Source: Exiguobacterium artemiae 255-15 (GTDB lineage: Bacteria > Bacillota > Bacilli > Exiguobacteriales > Exiguobacteriaceae). From it: a stretch of DNA of 64,000 nucleotides. The stretch covers positions 2,382,001 through 2,446,000 of the forward strand of contig NC_010556.1 in NCBI RefSeq assembly GCF_000019905.1, in the 5' to 3' direction. Both the position numbers and the translations under genes were made by a program. Below, in pieces: positions 1-9,629 of the stretch (its first letter is position 1; every line of letters starts with the position of its first letter). Below the pieces are notes generated by a model. It was not told where the DNA came from, made no database searches, and saw only the letters and a program-made list of their open reading frames with translations.

Positions 1-600
1 CCGGGTCTGCAAAATCAACAGCTTCCGCTGCTCTTTTTTTAATTGTCCGAGTACGAGTTCCTGCTCGGACCGTTGTTCGGTTAACTGTTTGACGTTCGCC
101 TGGTACGTCTGCAGGACACCGTCGTCCTGCTTGATGATTTCGCTGACAGTACTGAAACGCGAAATCAAATCTCCGAAATCCTTGGCATCGAGCAATACTT
201 CGATGTATTTGACATCCCCATCCCGTTGGACGGACCGCAACCGGTCCCCGATCAATTTTTCCTGTGTCCGGAGTTTCGATTCCGTTTGACTGACGGCCCG
301 GGTGACGATCGCCAGTTCTTCTTTGGCAACAGAAACAGCCGCCTGTTGATCCGCAATTTTACTCGCTAAATCTTCCAGACGGCTGTTGACTTCATCCAGG
401 CGCGCTTTTGCTTCCTTGCGCTCCTGTTTCGTCAAGACTAACTTCTCCGATGTCTGATTCTGCGATTGTTCCGTCTCTTGCAGACGGGACTCGACCTCCT
501 GTTGTTCCTTCAACAAATCTTCCTTGGACGTTGCCTGAACGGATACACTTGAACCAATTAATGCCAAGCTTAGGACGGTAGAACAGAATCGGACCTTCAT
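1..600 (-). CDS. Murein hydrolase (activator), EnvC/CwlO/PcsB-like, N-terminal part; runs off the window
   Basis: Only the first 200 codons lie in the window; no stop is reached before base 1. Residues 1-23 form a signal peptide (Lys-Arg start, hydrophobic core, cleavage after SVQA). The rest is rich in Glu, Gln, Lys and Arg with heptad-like leucines, the long coiled coil seen in EnvC, CwlO and PcsB. A GAGGAG ribosome site precedes the ATG. It sits 41 bases after ftsX on the same strand. In known systems FtsEX activates exactly this kind of coiled-coil peptidoglycan hydrolase or activator, so it is probably the FtsEX partner. B. subtilis has the S41 protease ctpB next to ftsX instead. The catalytic part (M23, NlpC/P60 or CHAP) is outside the window, so the enzyme class is not settled. 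Confidence 0.75.
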   Translation of the reverse strand, partial: MKVRFCSTVLSLALIGSSVSVQATSKEDLLKEQQEVESRLQETEQSQNQTSEKLVLTKQERKEAKARLDEVNSRLEDLASKIADQQAAVSVAKEELAIVTRAVSQTESKLRTQEKLIGDRLRSVQRDGDVKYIEVLLDAKDFGDLISRFSTVSEIIKQDDGVLQTYQANVKQLTEQRSEQELVLGQLKKEQRKLLILQTR

Positions 601-641
601 GAGAAGCATCTCTCCTCTATCTTTTATTTGATTTTCAGAAT

Positions 642-1541
642 TTAAATCTTCAAGAAACGGCCAAGTGACGTCGTTGATCCCCAGACACCGATGAAGGCAC
701 CGAGTGCGAGCAGAATGACAGACACTTGAATCGACAGTTCACCCGGTGGAATCAAGGTGAAAATTGAGGCATTCAATGATACGAGTTGTGGTTGCAATGC
801 ATTGTACGTCACTTCGTATCCGAAGTAGACGACAGCAATCGGAATCAGTGCCCCGAGTACCCCCATCAGCAGTCCTTCGATGAAGAACGGTGCACGGATG
901 AAGCCGTTTTTTGCACCAACGAGTCGCATGATTTCAATCTCACGGCGACGTGAGAAAATCGTGACCTTGATCGTATTCGAAATGAGGAACATCGCCATGA
1001 ATGTCAAACCGACAATCAGGATGATTCCGCCGATCCGAACCCCTTCAAGGAAGTTGAACATCTTCTCAACATAATCTTCGCCATATTCAACACTATCTAT
1101 ATTTTCCATTTTTTTGACGGTATTTGCAATAGTTTCTGTCTCATTTGGTGAAGTTGCCTTGACGATATACCGGTCGTGGAGCGGATTATCCTTCTCAACC
1201 GACTGGTAGGCCTGTGATCCTTCGCCAAGCTGTTCCTTGAAGCGGTCCAGTTCTTCTTCTTTTGAGCTGTAACGAACAGATTCAACACCCGGCATCTGTT
1301 CTAGTTTTTTTCCAACTGCATCGATTTTTGCCTGATCGGACTCTCGTTCGACGAACACTTGAATTTCGACGTCTTTTTCGACGTTATCGGAAATCTTGTT
1401 GACGTTGAACATGACCATCGCAAAAATCCCGACGAGTAATAAGGTCACGGTAACGGCACTGACGGAAGCGAATGTCATCCAGCCGTTTCGGACGAGACCT
1501 TTTGCCCCTTCCCGTAAATGACGGAATCCATTAAACTTCAT
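642..1541 (-). CDS. ftsX: Cell division ABC transporter permease FtsX
   Basis: Membrane subunit of FtsEX, which passes ATP hydrolysis across the membrane to a peptidoglycan hydrolase. The protein has 299 residues: a first transmembrane helix near residues 22-45, an extracellular domain of about 120 residues, then three membrane helices (around 165-190, 218-245 and 265-290), the usual FtsX plan. The ATG at 1541 (MKFNGFRHLREG) is chosen because it has an AAGGA ribosome site and overlaps the end of ftsE by 11 bases; a longer in-frame reading from 1589 would extend well into ftsE. Operon with ftsE upstream and the hydrolase gene downstream. Confidence 0.95.
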   Translation of the reverse strand: MKFNGFRHLREGAKGLVRNGWMTFASVSAVTVTLLLVGIFAMVMFNVNKISDNVEKDVEIQVFVERESDQAKIDAVGKKLEQMPGVESVRYSSKEEELDRFKEQLGEGSQAYQSVEKDNPLHDRYIVKATSPNETETIANTVKKMENIDSVEYGEDYVEKMFNFLEGVRIGGIILIVGLTFMAMFLISNTIKVTIFSRRREIEIMRLVGAKNGFIRAPFFIEGLLMGVLGALIPIAVVYFGYEVTYNALQPQLVSLNASIFTLIPPGELSIQVSVILLALGAFIGVWGSTTSLGRFLKI

Positions 1542-2217
1542 AGCCGTACATTCCTTTCTCTTCGTCTCGGACGATTTTTCCACCGTCAATTGCGAGGACG
1601 CGATGACGCATCTTATTGACGATATCTCGGTTGTGGGTCGCCATTACGACCGTTGTCCCACGGCGATAAATCTCTTCAAATACTTCCATGATCTCCCATG
1701 CTGTATCCGGGTCAAGGTTTCCTGTCGGCTCATCGGCGATGACAAGTGACGGACGATTGACAATGGCTCTCGCAATCGAGATCCGTTGCTGTTCTCCACC
1801 GGATAATTCATCAGGATAGTTCCGTTCCTTGTGCTTCAACTTCACGAGATCGAGTACTTCAAGTACTTTCTTGCGGATCTGAGATTTGTCTTCACCGACA
1901 ACTTCAAGGGCGAACGCGACGTTTTCATAAACCGTCAAGGACGGGAGTAGTTTAAAGTCTTGGAAGATGACGCCGATTTGGCGACGAAGTTCGGGGATTT
2001 GGCGGTTTTTCAACTTACCTACTTCAATTCCTTTAAATAAAAACGAACCGCTTGTCGGACGTTCTTCGCGATACATCATTTTCATGAATGTCGATTTCCC
2101 GGCTCCGGATGGACCAACGATATAGACGAATTCGCCTTGGTTGATCGTCAAATTGACTTCACGAAGTGCCGTGACACCGTTCGGATAAATTTTGCTGACT
2201 TGTTGCATCTTGATCAC
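1531..2217 (-). CDS. ftsE: Cell division ABC transporter ATPase FtsE
   Basis: Cytoplasmic ATPase of FtsEX. Walker A (GPSGAGKST) lies near residues 36-44, the Q-loop FQDFKLLPSLT follows, then the signature LSGGEQQR and Walker B VIADEPTGNLD, and the H-loop MATHN. The length of 228 residues equals the B. subtilis protein. Two GTG codons compete as start: the one at 2226 abuts the AAGGAT ribosome site, while the one at 2217 is 9 bases from it and gives MIKMQQVSKIYPNG, which matches the family start, so 2217 was taken. Translationally coupled to ftsX by the 11-base overlap. Confidence 0.95.
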   Translation of the reverse strand: MIKMQQVSKIYPNGVTALREVNLTINQGEFVYIVGPSGAGKSTFMKMMYREERPTSGSFLFKGIEVGKLKNRQIPELRRQIGVIFQDFKLLPSLTVYENVAFALEVVGEDKSQIRKKVLEVLDLVKLKHKERNYPDELSGGEQQRISIARAIVNRPSLVIADEPTGNLDPDTAWEIMEVFEEIYRRGTTVVMATHNRDIVNKMRHRVLAIDGGKIVRDEEKGMYGYEV

Positions 2218-2344
2218 TTGCTTCACATCCTTACTTGATTACTGATGCTGATCAGATAGGTCTTAACGCCTACCGACCCCCATTATAACAGGCAACAATT
2301 TTTAAGCACATTACAATCAAATGTCATTTCCGGCTGATTTACAT

Positions 2345-2402
2345 AAAAAAAGGGAGCCGGACAGCGAACATTTGTCATGTTCGTCATCTCTAGCCCCATA
2401 CT
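2345..2402 (-). terminator. Probable terminator of the cytochrome c-551 gene
   Basis: On the minus strand an imperfect stem (inner arms CGAACAT/ATGTTCG, outer GGGGC/GCTCCC) ends in seven T, just after the gene at 2412. The outer pairing is imperfect. Confidence 0.5.
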
Positions 2403-2411
2403 ATCACATAA

Positions 2412-2774
2412 TTATTTTTTGTCAGCTAACCAATCCGCAACGGCGACGATTTCTTTGTCGTCTTTCAGGATACCGGCTGGCATTTGCCCTTTACCGTTTT
2501 TGATGATTTTTTGAATTTCTTCCGAAGAATATTTCGCTCCGACTTTCGTCAAGTTCGGTCCGACATTTCCCTCGAGATTATTCCCGTGACACGAAGCACA
2601 GTTGTTGGCGAAGATTTTTTCAGCGTCGACGGCTGTATTTGTTTTTGACGAATCATCGCTCATCGTCGATTCGTCCTTCGATGTATCCGATGAACTCGAA
2701 TCATCACTGCCACATGCACCGAGTACAAGTGTCGCACCGAGTCCGGCTGCGAGTAAAAGGTTTTTCAATTTCAT
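2412..2774 (-). CDS. cccB: Cytochrome c-551 lipoprotein (CccB type)
   Basis: Small membrane-anchored c-type cytochrome that carries electrons on the outer face of the membrane. The signal peptide ends in the lipobox LGAC (Cys about residue 21), so the mature N-terminus should be lipidated. A Ser/Asp/Thr-rich spacer of about 30 residues follows, then a single haem motif CASCH near residues 57-61 and a distal Met (GQMPAG) as likely axial ligand. The length of 120 residues matches Bacillus CccB (about 112). In B. subtilis cccB also lies just upstream of ftsEX. AAGGGGG ribosome site before the ATG. Confidence 0.92.
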   Translation of the reverse strand: MKLKNLLLAAGLGATLVLGACGSDDSSSSDTSKDESTMSDDSSKTNTAVDAEKIFANNCASCHGNNLEGNVGPNLTKVGAKYSSEEIQKIIKNGKGQMPAGILKDDKEIVAVADWLADKK

Positions 2775-2884
2775 TCTTATTCCCCCTTAGTTAAGTACAA
2801 AACGACATCGTTATCTACTAGAGTATAACCGTTATCAGTACTTTCTAAGCGTGATTTCACAAAAATTTCACTCTTTCCAAACGT

Positions 2885-3754
2885 TTACGGCACATTCCGG
2901 TAACGTTTGTCGTCCGAGAAACCGAGCCCGAGCACTTCGTGGGCCTCGCTGACGACCAGAAAAGCGTTCGGATCGATATGTTTGACGATTTCTTTAAGCG
3001 TCGTGATTTCCCCCTGACGGACGACGACCATCAGCATCGGTTTGCGCGTCCGGGTAAACGCACCGGCGGCTTCAATTTCTGTCGCTCCCCGGTCGAGCGT
3101 CTGGAAAATCTCTTTGACGAGCGCTTCCCGTTGATCGGAGATGATGTAGGCCAGCTTATCGTTCGTGATACCAAGTTGCACGACATCAATCATCTTGATC
3201 GTAATGAACAAGGCGACGAGGGCATACAACCCAATCTCAAGCGAAAAGATGATGGCGGCACTGATGACGATCGTCCCGTCGAGCAAGGCGATACAGAAAT
3301 GGAGCGGGATTTTCGTGAAGCGATGCAGAATCTGGGCAATCAGATCCATCCCGCCGGTCGAGGCACGGGCTTTAAAAATCAAACCGAGACCAATCCCGAC
3401 GCCGGCTCCGCCGAAAATCGCAGCAAGCATCGGATTCATCGTCGCTGCCGGCACCTCGAACCGTTCATAAACCAGGATGACGACCGGTAAAAAGATTGAG
3501 CCGACGAGCGATTTGACGCCGAAGCCCATCCCGAGAATCATCCAGCCGATCGCCAGCAAAACGATATTGGCAATCAGCTGAAACAAGCCCGGTGAAATTC
3601 CGAACAGATCGTTTAAGACGATCGACAGACCGCTGACGCCTCCGGAGGCCAACTGGTTCGGTGCCAAAAATAAACTGAAGGCACTAGCGACAAAGACGGA
3701 ACCGAGTAATAAATACACATAGTCGCGGACGACTTCCTGACGTGTTGATGTCAT
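2885..3754 (-). CDS. YitT family membrane protein (DUF161 + DUF2179), YvjA-like
   Basis: 289 residues with five or six hydrophobic segments in the first 200 (YitT/DUF161 domain) and a soluble DUF2179 domain at the end (about 215-280, with GAFTRTRKPMLMVVV). Family members are integral membrane proteins of unknown transport function; the C-terminal domain resembles small regulatory ligand-binding domains. Position beside cccB-ftsE equals yvjA in B. subtilis. A second, diverged member of the family is encoded at 34972-35853 on the other strand. Confidence 0.88.
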   Translation of the reverse strand: MTSTRQEVVRDYVYLLLGSVFVASAFSLFLAPNQLASGGVSGLSIVLNDLFGISPGLFQLIANIVLLAIGWMILGMGFGVKSLVGSIFLPVVILVYERFEVPAATMNPMLAAIFGGAGVGIGLGLIFKARASTGGMDLIAQILHRFTKIPLHFCIALLDGTIVISAAIIFSLEIGLYALVALFITIKMIDVVQLGITNDKLAYIISDQREALVKEIFQTLDRGATEIEAAGAFTRTRKPMLMVVVRQGEITTLKEIVKHIDPNAFLVVSEAHEVLGLGFSDDKRYRNVP

Positions 3755-3855
3755 AACGTTACATTTCCCCTTATATAAGTTCTACAACCCGTTTTTCATT
3801 TTAGCGGAAAAACAGAGGAGCGACTAGAAGGGCTGAGCAACTCGCAGTGGTTCTC

Positions 3856-4359
3856 TTATACCGCACTAAAGGGTTTCGAGTACCGGACTGTTCCGGCAAT
3901 CCCTTTTAACGCCTGCCGTTCGAGCGGCATGACCAGAAAGACGTCCATCGGGACCGGGAATGGTGCTTCGATGCCATAATCGACAGCCCGCTCGAATCCG
4001 AACTGCGGATAATAACTGTCATGCCCAAGGACGACGATATGTGACTCGCCGGCTTCCCGGGCATCTTCAATCACTTGGCGGATCAGTTCCGAGCCGATGC
4101 CTTTGCGTTGCCAGTGTGGTTTGACACCGACCGGCGCGAGTGCGAGCGACGGAATGTCTTCGATGTAAATCCGGCTGAGTAAGACATGCCCAACAATCTC
4201 GCCCTTGTCCGTTACAGCGACGCGGCTGTAATGCGGGAGCGACGCCTCATCTTCCCGTAACGCTTCGACCAGATCGGCTTCCGTCCGCTGTCCAAACGCG
4301 GCTTGATGGACGAGCCGAATTCCGGCCGCGTCTTTGAATATTTCTGTACGAATCTGCAT
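3856..4359 (-). CDS. GNAT family N-acetyltransferase
   Basis: 167-residue single-domain acetyltransferase. The acetyl-CoA loop is visible as VKPHWQRKGIGSELI (about residues 78-92) and the C-terminal beta-hairpin as YYPQFGFERA. The ATG at 4359 is used because an AAGGAG site lies 8 bases before it; the longer reading from 4407 runs through the prfB terminator. The pattern VLGHDSYYPQFGF is like the YhbS group, whose substrates are not known. It follows prfB on the same strand but is separated by that terminator. Confidence 0.85.
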   Translation of the reverse strand: MQIRTEIFKDAAGIRLVHQAAFGQRTEADLVEALREDEASLPHYSRVAVTDKGEIVGHVLLSRIYIEDIPSLALAPVGVKPHWQRKGIGSELIRQVIEDAREAGESHIVVLGHDSYYPQFGFERAVDYGIEAPFPVPMDVFLVMPLERQALKGIAGTVRYSKPFSAV

Positions 4360-4388
4360 CTGTTTCGCTCCTTCAATCGAATTGGTAG

Positions 4389-4416
4389 AAAAAAACCGCC
4401 GACACAAAGGCCGACG
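4389..4416 (-). terminator. Terminator of prfB
   Basis: Minus-strand stem CCGTCGGC/GTCGGCGG (two G-U pairs) followed by seven T, immediately after the prfB stop. Confidence 0.75.
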
Positions 4417-4426
4417 GGATATCCAC

Positions 4427-5527
4427 TTACATATTCATTAAGCGCAGGTACGCATCGATGAAGCCCATGATGTCCCCATCCATCGCGCCTTGCGTATTCC
4501 CGACTTCGTAGTTCGTCCGGTGATCCTTAACCATGCTGTATGGGTGGAAGACGTATGAACGAATCTGACTGCCCCAGGCGATATCTGATTTTTCACCACG
4601 GATTTCGTCGAGTTTCTTTTGTTTTTCTTCGATTTCACGTTGATAAAGTTTTGCTTTCAACATCTTCATTGCCGCTTCACGGTTCTTGATTTGCGACCGT
4701 TCCTGCTGACATGAAACGACGACACCTGTCGGAACGTGCGTAATCCGAACAGCAGAGTCCGTCGTATTGATGTGCTGTCCACCGGCACCGGATGCCCGGT
4801 ACGTATCGACACGCAAGTCTTCTGTCCGGATCTCGATATCGATATCATCGTTGAATTCCGGCATGACGTCACACGACACGAACGACGTATGGCGACGGCC
4901 TGACGAGTCGAACGGAGAAATCCGCACGAGACGGTGAATCCCTTTTTCCGCTTTCAAATACCCATAGGCGTTGTGCCCCTGGATCCGGAGCGTGACCGAT
5001 TTCACACCGGCTTCGTCACCCGGCTGATAGTCCATCGTTTCGACTTTCCAGCCCTGCTTGTCGCAGAAACGTTGATACATCCGTAACAACATCGACGCCC
5101 AGTCCTGTGACTCGGTTCCGCCGGCGCCCGGGTGCAATTCGAGAATCGCGTTGTTGGCATCGTATTCGCCGTTCAATAAGATTTGAAGTTCGAACTCATC
5201 AAATTTCTTTTTGATGTCGCCGAGTTCCGACTCCAGTTCTTCCTGAAGTTCAACGTCCGGCTCTTCTTTAATCAATTCGTACGTTAAAACGATGTTTTCG
5301 TGACCGTCCGCGAGGTGCTGGTATTTATCGACCATCGCTTTCAGACCGTTTGATTCGTCGATGACTTTTTGAGCCGACTCCTGATTGTTCCAGAAGTCCG
5401 GGTACGTCATCTCGTTTTCAAGCTCCTCGATGCGTGAGATCTTCGTCTCGAGATCGAGTGATGCCTTGTATTCATCGAGTTTCTTTTCCATCCACTCGGC
5501 GGTATTGCGTATTTCTGCTAATTCCAT
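4427..5527 (-). CDS. prfB: Peptide chain release factor 2
   Basis: Recognises UGA and UAA stop codons and triggers peptide release on the ribosome. 366 residues; the codon-recognition motif SPF ([10 protein letters not shown]) lies near residue 205 and the catalytic GGQ (SGAGGQHIN) near 248. The gene is one uninterrupted reading frame from the ATG at 5527. The programmed +1 frameshift usual for prfB is absent: codons 24-26, where CTT TGA C is normally found, read CTC GAT CTC. RF2 autoregulation by frameshifting should therefore not operate. AGAAGGTGG ribosome site. It lies downstream of secA as in B. subtilis, with a hairpin between the two. Confidence 0.97.
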
Positions 5528-5551
5528 TGTGTTCCACCTTCTCTTTCCGTC

Positions 5552-5578
5552 AAAAGAGGCAGGAATCTCCCGCCTCTC
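5552..5578 (-). terminator. Hairpin between secA and prfB, possible partial terminator
   Basis: Minus strand stem AGAGGCGGGA/TTCCTGCCTCT followed by only four T. It may separate secA and prfB transcripts or act as a weak attenuator; prfB has no other obvious promoter nearby. Confidence 0.5.
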
Positions 5579-5594
5579 TCAGCCGCTTCGTCAC

Positions 5595-8114
5595 TTATGC
5601 CTGACGGCCGTGACAGTTCTTATATTTTTTACCGGATCCGCACCAACATGGGTCGTTACGTCCGATTTGTTCATTTGGATTTTTCCGGACCGGTGCTTTC
5701 TTGACGACCTTGTCCTCTTTACCGGAAACGGCGACTTCGTCTTTAACGACTTTTTCGCGTTTCAGGTTCGGATCAAGATCCGCCCGAAGAACGAACTGTG
5801 TTACTTCTTCCGCAATCGCTGCGTTCATCGTATCAAACATCATCGAACCTTCCGATTGATACTCACGAAGTGGATCGTTCTGACCGTAAGCGCGTAAGTG
5901 AATCCCTTCACGCAATTGATCCATTTGATCGATATGGTTCATCCAGTGCTGGTCGACGGCGCGGAGAACGATGACTTTCTCGAACTCGTCAAACGCTTCA
6001 GCCGGCACTTCCGATCGTTTGTGCTCGTAATGGGCAAAAGTCCGTTCTTTTAACAGTTCGATGATTTCTTCGCGTTCCTTGCCGAACAGATCCTGCTCGG
6101 AGACTTTTTCTTCGAGCGCAAGTGTCTGGTTGGCCCACTCTGCTAATGCAGCGATGCTCCACTCTTCCGGAACGAACTCGATTGGCGTGTACTGATGGAC
6201 ACCCGCTTCAATCGTCTGTTCGACCATCGGACGGACGATGTCAGAAACCGACTGGGCATCAAGAATCGCCGCCCGGTCCGCGTACATGACTTTCCGTTGG
6301 TCGGCCATGACGTTATCGTATCCGAGAACCTGCTTCCGCGCATCGAAGTTATTTCCCTCGACCCGTTTTTGAGCCGATTCAACGGCACGTGAAACCATCC
6401 GGCTTTCGATTGGTTGCGAATCATCCATTCCGAGACGATCCATCATCGATTGCAGCGAATCCGATCCGAAACGACGCATCAATTCATCTTCAAGTGACAG
6501 ATAGAACTGGGATGCCCCCGGATCTCCCTGACGTCCGGCACGACCACGGAGCTGGTTATCGATCCGGCGGGATTCGTGACGTTCCGTCCCGAGGATGTAA
6601 AGACCACCTTTTTCGATGACACCTTGTCCGAGCTTGATGTCGGTACCACGACCGGCCATGTTCGTTGCGATCGTGACCGCGTTCGGTTGTCCCGCATTCT
6701 CGATGATTTCTGCTTCCCGCGCATGGTTTTTCGCGTTCAAGACTTCATGGCGGATGCCACGTTTTTTGAGGATGCTGCTGAGCAACTCTGATGTCTCGAC
6801 GGCAACCGTACCGACGAGGACCGGTTGTCCTTCGCGGTGAGCACGTTCGATTTCGTCCGCGACTGCGGCAAACTTCCCGTTCATCGTCTTGAAGATCAAG
6901 TCCGGCTGATCGTCCCGGACGATCGGTTTGTTCGTCGGAACCGGCACGACATGCATGTTATAGATGTTACGGAATTCTTCTTCCTCGGTTTTCGCTGTCC
7001 CGGTCATTCCGGCAAGCTTCGTGTACATCCGGAAGAAGTTTTGGTACGTGATCGTCGCAAGTGTCATCGATTCACGTTGAATCTCGACGCCTTCCTTCGC
7101 TTCGATCGCCTGGTGCAGACCTTCCGAATAACGGCGGCCTTCCATGACACGTCCCGTGAATTGGTCAATGATCATGACTTCGTCTTCACGAACCATGTAA
7201 TCGACGTCCCGGTGCATGACCGAGTTGGCACGGAGCGCCAGGCTCAAGTGGTGGTTCAAGGCAATGTGATCGAGCGCAAACAAGTTATCGATGCCGAAGT
7301 ATTTTTCAGCACGGTCGATTCCCTGTTCCGTCAGCAATACACTTTTCGTCTTGATGTCGACCGTATAGTCTTCATCCGCTTTCATCATTTTCGCAAACAT
7401 ATCGGCTTGCGAATAAAGCGCTGTTGATTTTTCGGCAGAACCGGAGATGATCAACGGTGTCCGTGCTTCATCAACGAGAATCGAGTCGACTTCATCGACG
7501 ACCGCAAAGTAAAGCGGACGCTGGACGCGGTCTTCTTTATAAAGGACCATGTTGTCACGCAAGTAATCGAAGCCAAACTCATTGTTCGTTCCGTATGTGA
7601 TGTCACAGCTGTACGCCGCTTGTTTTTCCTGGCGTGACATGCTCGACAAGTTCAGACCAACCGACAAGCCGAGTGCTGCGTAAAGAGGTTCCATGATGTC
7701 CCGGTCACGTTTCGCCAAGTATTCGTTGACGGTGATGACATGAACGCCGTTGCCGGCGAGGGCATTCAAATAGACGGGAAGTGTCGCGACAAGCGTTTTC
7801 CCTTCCCCCGTTTTCATTTCGGCGATATCGCCGTTGTGCAAGACGTATCCACCAATCAATTGGACACGGTAATGACGCATCCCGAGGACACGTGTTGAAA
7901 CTTCGCGACAGACCGCAAAAGCTTCCGGTAAAATATCATCGAGGTCTTCCCCGTTCTCAAGACGAGTCCGGAATTCGACCGCTTTTCCTTCTAATTCCTG
8001 ATCCGATAAGGCAGCGACTTGTGCCTCAAATGATTCCACGGCATCCGCCGCTTTTTCTGCTTTTTTCAGAACACGTTTCGTCGGTGCGAATAACTCTTTT
8101 AGAAAATTAGCCAT
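5595..8114 (-). CDS. secA: Preprotein translocase ATPase SecA (housekeeping SecA1)
   Basis: Motor of the general Sec pathway, pushing unfolded preproteins through SecYEG. 839 residues. Walker A GEGKT is at 103-107, the DEVD box near 209, the preprotein cross-linking region follows, and helicase motif VI ([13 protein letters not shown]) is near 520. The C-terminal SEC-C zinc site ([15 protein letters not shown]), which binds SecB or ribosomes, is intact. That end distinguishes it from the second SecA at 56722-59082, which lacks it. AAGGGG ribosome site 9 bases before the ATG. Confidence 0.98.
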   Translation of the reverse strand: MANFLKELFAPTKRVLKKAEKAADAVESFEAQVAALSDQELEGKAVEFRTRLENGEDLDDILPEAFAVCREVSTRVLGMRHYRVQLIGGYVLHNGDIAEMKTGEGKTLVATLPVYLNALAGNGVHVITVNEYLAKRDRDIMEPLYAALGLSVGLNLSSMSRQEKQAAYSCDITYGTNNEFGFDYLRDNMVLYKEDRVQRPLYFAVVDEVDSILVDEARTPLIISGSAEKSTALYSQADMFAKMMKADEDYTVDIKTKSVLLTEQGIDRAEKYFGIDNLFALDHIALNHHLSLALRANSVMHRDVDYMVREDEVMIIDQFTGRVMEGRRYSEGLHQAIEAKEGVEIQRESMTLATITYQNFFRMYTKLAGMTGTAKTEEEEFRNIYNMHVVPVPTNKPIVRDDQPDLIFKTMNGKFAAVADEIERAHREGQPVLVGTVAVETSELLSSILKKRGIRHEVLNAKNHAREAEIIENAGQPNAVTIATNMAGRGTDIKLGQGVIEKGGLYILGTERHESRRIDNQLRGRAGRQGDPGASQFYLSLEDELMRRFGSDSLQSMMDRLGMDDSQPIESRMVSRAVESAQKRVEGNNFDARKQVLGYDNVMADQRKVMYADRAAILDAQSVSDIVRPMVEQTIEAGVHQYTPIEFVPEEWSIAALAEWANQTLALEEKVSEQDLFGKEREEIIELLKERTFAHYEHKRSEVPAEAFDEFEKVIVLRAVDQHWMNHIDQMDQLREGIHLRAYGQNDPLREYQSEGSMMFDTMNAAIAEEVTQFVLRADLDPNLKREKVVKDEVAVSGKEDKVVKKAPVRKNPNEQIGRNDPCWCGSGKKYKNCHGRQA

Positions 8115-8289
8115 GCCTTACAGTCCCCTTACTTCGAACGATTCTTTAAACGAACAGAATTCCGAGATTTTTCCTTTATTCAGTGTACCGAATACGACGT
8201 CAAATTTCAACAAGCGGACCGTTCACGTCATTTGAAATCCAACTTTAGTCTGAGACCATTTCTTATTATGAATAGTTTTTTGCTATACC

Positions 8290-8322
8290 AAAAGAGGACT
8301 TACTCCGAAGAGTAAGCCCTCT
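8290..8322 (-). terminator. Terminator of hpf
   Basis: Stem AGAGGGCTTACTC/GAGTAAGTCCTCT with a TTCG-type loop and a T-run on the minus strand, 10 bases after the hpf stop. Confidence 0.85.
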
Positions 8323-8331
8323 GTCAATTCA

Positions 8332-8895
8332 TTATTCTGGTTCAATTAAGCCGTAACGGCCGTCTTTCCGACGGTAAACGACGTTCGTGTTACCCGTTTC
8401 TGCGTCTGAGAAGACGAAGAACGTGTGACCGAGCATATCCATTTGAAGAATCGCTTCTTCCGTATCCATCGGCTTGAGTGTGAAACGTTTTGTTCGAACG
8501 AGTTCGAGTTCCGCTTCATCCTCTTCGTAGACAGGTGCTTCTGCCTCCGGTCCTTCGAGCGTTTTGAAGTACTCCCCAATACCGCCATCTTTGGCACGGC
8601 CTCTCCGGTTGATCTTCGTTTTATGTTTCCGGATTTGGCGTTCAAGCTTATCGACGACGAGGTCGATGGCTGCGTACATATCGCCATTGACATCCTCCGC
8701 CCGTAGCAAGAGGTTTGGCATTGGAATCGTCACTTCGACTTTTTGCTTCTCATTGTTGACTTTGAGATTGACATAAGCCGTTTGCGCTTCCGTAGGAGTT
8801 GTAAAATAACGAGTTAACTTTTCAAGCTTTTTCTCGACGTAATCCTTGAGAGCATCTGTGACGTCCAAGTTTTCACCGCGAATGTTGTAGATCAT
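8332..8895 (-). CDS. hpf: Ribosome hibernation promoting factor, long form
   Basis: Binds the 30S subunit in stationary phase and joins 70S ribosomes into inactive 100S dimers. 187 residues, the long form of Bacillota: an N-terminal RaiA/HPF domain (MIYNIRGENLDVTDAL to about residue 100), a charged linker, and a C-terminal dimerisation domain (about 128-187, VRTKRFTLKPM...ILQMDMLGHTFFVF). TAAGGAGGAG ribosome site. B. subtilis yvyD/hpf holds the same place between secA and the fliT end. An extended -10 promoter lies about 100 bases upstream. Confidence 0.96.
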   Translation of the reverse strand: MIYNIRGENLDVTDALKDYVEKKLEKLTRYFTTPTEAQTAYVNLKVNNEKQKVEVTIPMPNLLLRAEDVNGDMYAAIDLVVDKLERQIRKHKTKINRRGRAKDGGIGEYFKTLEGPEAEAPVYEEDEAELELVRTKRFTLKPMDTEEAILQMDMLGHTFFVFSDAETGNTNVVYRRKDGRYGLIEPE

Positions 8896-8990
8896 GTAAA
8901 CTCCTCCTTAAGTAACCGGTTGAACCTATGAATTCGTCATCCCTTCAGTCGTTTCCTTCTGAAGATTCAAAATTCTTTTGGTTCGTAATT

Positions 8991-8999
8991 ATTATACCA
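8991..8999 (-). promoter_or_regulatory. Extended -10 promoter element for hpf
   Basis: The minus strand reads TGGTATAAT, a perfect -10 hexamer with the TGn extension. No good -35 hexamer is seen 16-18 bases upstream, which fits an extended -10 promoter. No convincing sigma-B or sigma-H site was found, although hpf is under those factors in B. subtilis. Confidence 0.6.
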
Positions 9000-9126
9000 C
9001 GATAAGCCATGCAAGGAAATGAAAACGATGACATTCTGTTGAACATCCACCTCGAACCTTAGCGTACTATAATAGTTGTTGCCTGTTGATATTAGCGTAT
9101 ATACCCTTAACAAATTGAGATGAAAC

Positions 9127-9163
9127 AAAAAAACCGCTTTTAGGAGATTCCTAAAAACGGTGG
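9127..9163 (-). terminator. Terminator of the cold-shock gene
   Basis: Stem ACCGTTTTTAGGA/TCCTAAAAGCGGT followed by seven T on the minus strand. Confidence 0.85.
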
Positions 9164-9178
9164 TGGCTGCTAACAGGA

Positions 9179-9379
9179 TTACAGTTTCGAGACGTTTGCC
9201 GCTTGCGGGCCACGATCGCCGTCGACGATTTCGAATTCTACTTCTTCGCCTTCTTCAAGTGATTTGTAGCCATCTGCTTGAATTGCCGAGAAGTGGACGA
9301 AGACGTCTTTTGCATCCGATGTCTCGATGAAGCCGTAACCTTTTTCAGCATTAAACCATTTTACTTTACCTTGTTCCAT
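9179..9379 (-). CDS. Cold-shock protein, CspA family
   Basis: Small RNA chaperone that melts secondary structure in mRNA. 66 residues forming one cold-shock domain; RNP1 KGYGFIE (residues 13-19) and RNP2 VFVHF (26-30) are intact. Monocistronic: its own terminator follows and the next gene faces away. The leader between a TATACT-like element at 9433-9438 and the ATG is about 50 bases, shorter than the thermosensor leaders of E. coli cspA. A GAAGGGA ribosome site lies rather far upstream (about 14 bases). Confidence 0.96.
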   Translation of the reverse strand: MEQGKVKWFNAEKGYGFIETSDAKDVFVHFSAIQADGYKSLEEGEEVEFEIVDGDRGPQAANVSKL

Positions 9380-9432
9380 TCGAATTCACGTTCCCTTCGC
9401 AAACTGGATTGCGAGAGCAAGCTCTCTACCGA

Positions 9433-9464
9433 GTATACTATCAAAAGAAGCAATTATTGACAAT
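9433..9464 (-). promoter_or_regulatory. Candidate promoter of the cold-shock gene
   Basis: Minus strand TTGTCA (9459-9464) and TATACT (9433-9438), separated by 20 bases, wider than the ideal 17. The -10 is good; the pairing with this -35 is doubtful. Confidence 0.35.
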
Positions 9465-9629
9465 TAAAAATTCTGATTAATTTGAATTAAATATTCAATT
9501 GAATTAAATTTCCTTATTTATTGCTCTATTTTTCAAAAAATTACATTGTCATTACAGGTGTAGTATTGTATTATATCGTTAGTAATTACCTATTTTATCC
9601 ATTGTCCTATCTAAGGAGGATGTAGTCGA
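9465..9629. promoter_or_regulatory. AT-rich upstream region of the ComK-family gene
   Basis: About 165 bases between the cold-shock promoter and comK, much richer in A+T than the neighbouring genes. It contains overlapping dyads around 9490-9515 (TTGAAT-N5-ATTCAA and the 12-base palindrome ATTCAATTGAAT). Such AT-rich dyads are where ComK, Rok, AbrB or CodY act on B. subtilis comK. No exact ComK box (AAAA-N5-TTTT) or good CodY box was found, so the binding protein is open. The ribosome site TAAGGAGG at 9613 is perfect. Confidence 0.4.

Noticed and set aside
2939-3490. 183-residue plus-strand frame opposite the YitT gene
   Set aside because: No ribosome site or hydrophobic pattern; it is the complement of a clear membrane protein gene.
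5385-5897. 170-residue plus-strand frame across the prfB-secA junction
   Set aside because: It crosses two well-supported genes and a hairpin on the other strand.
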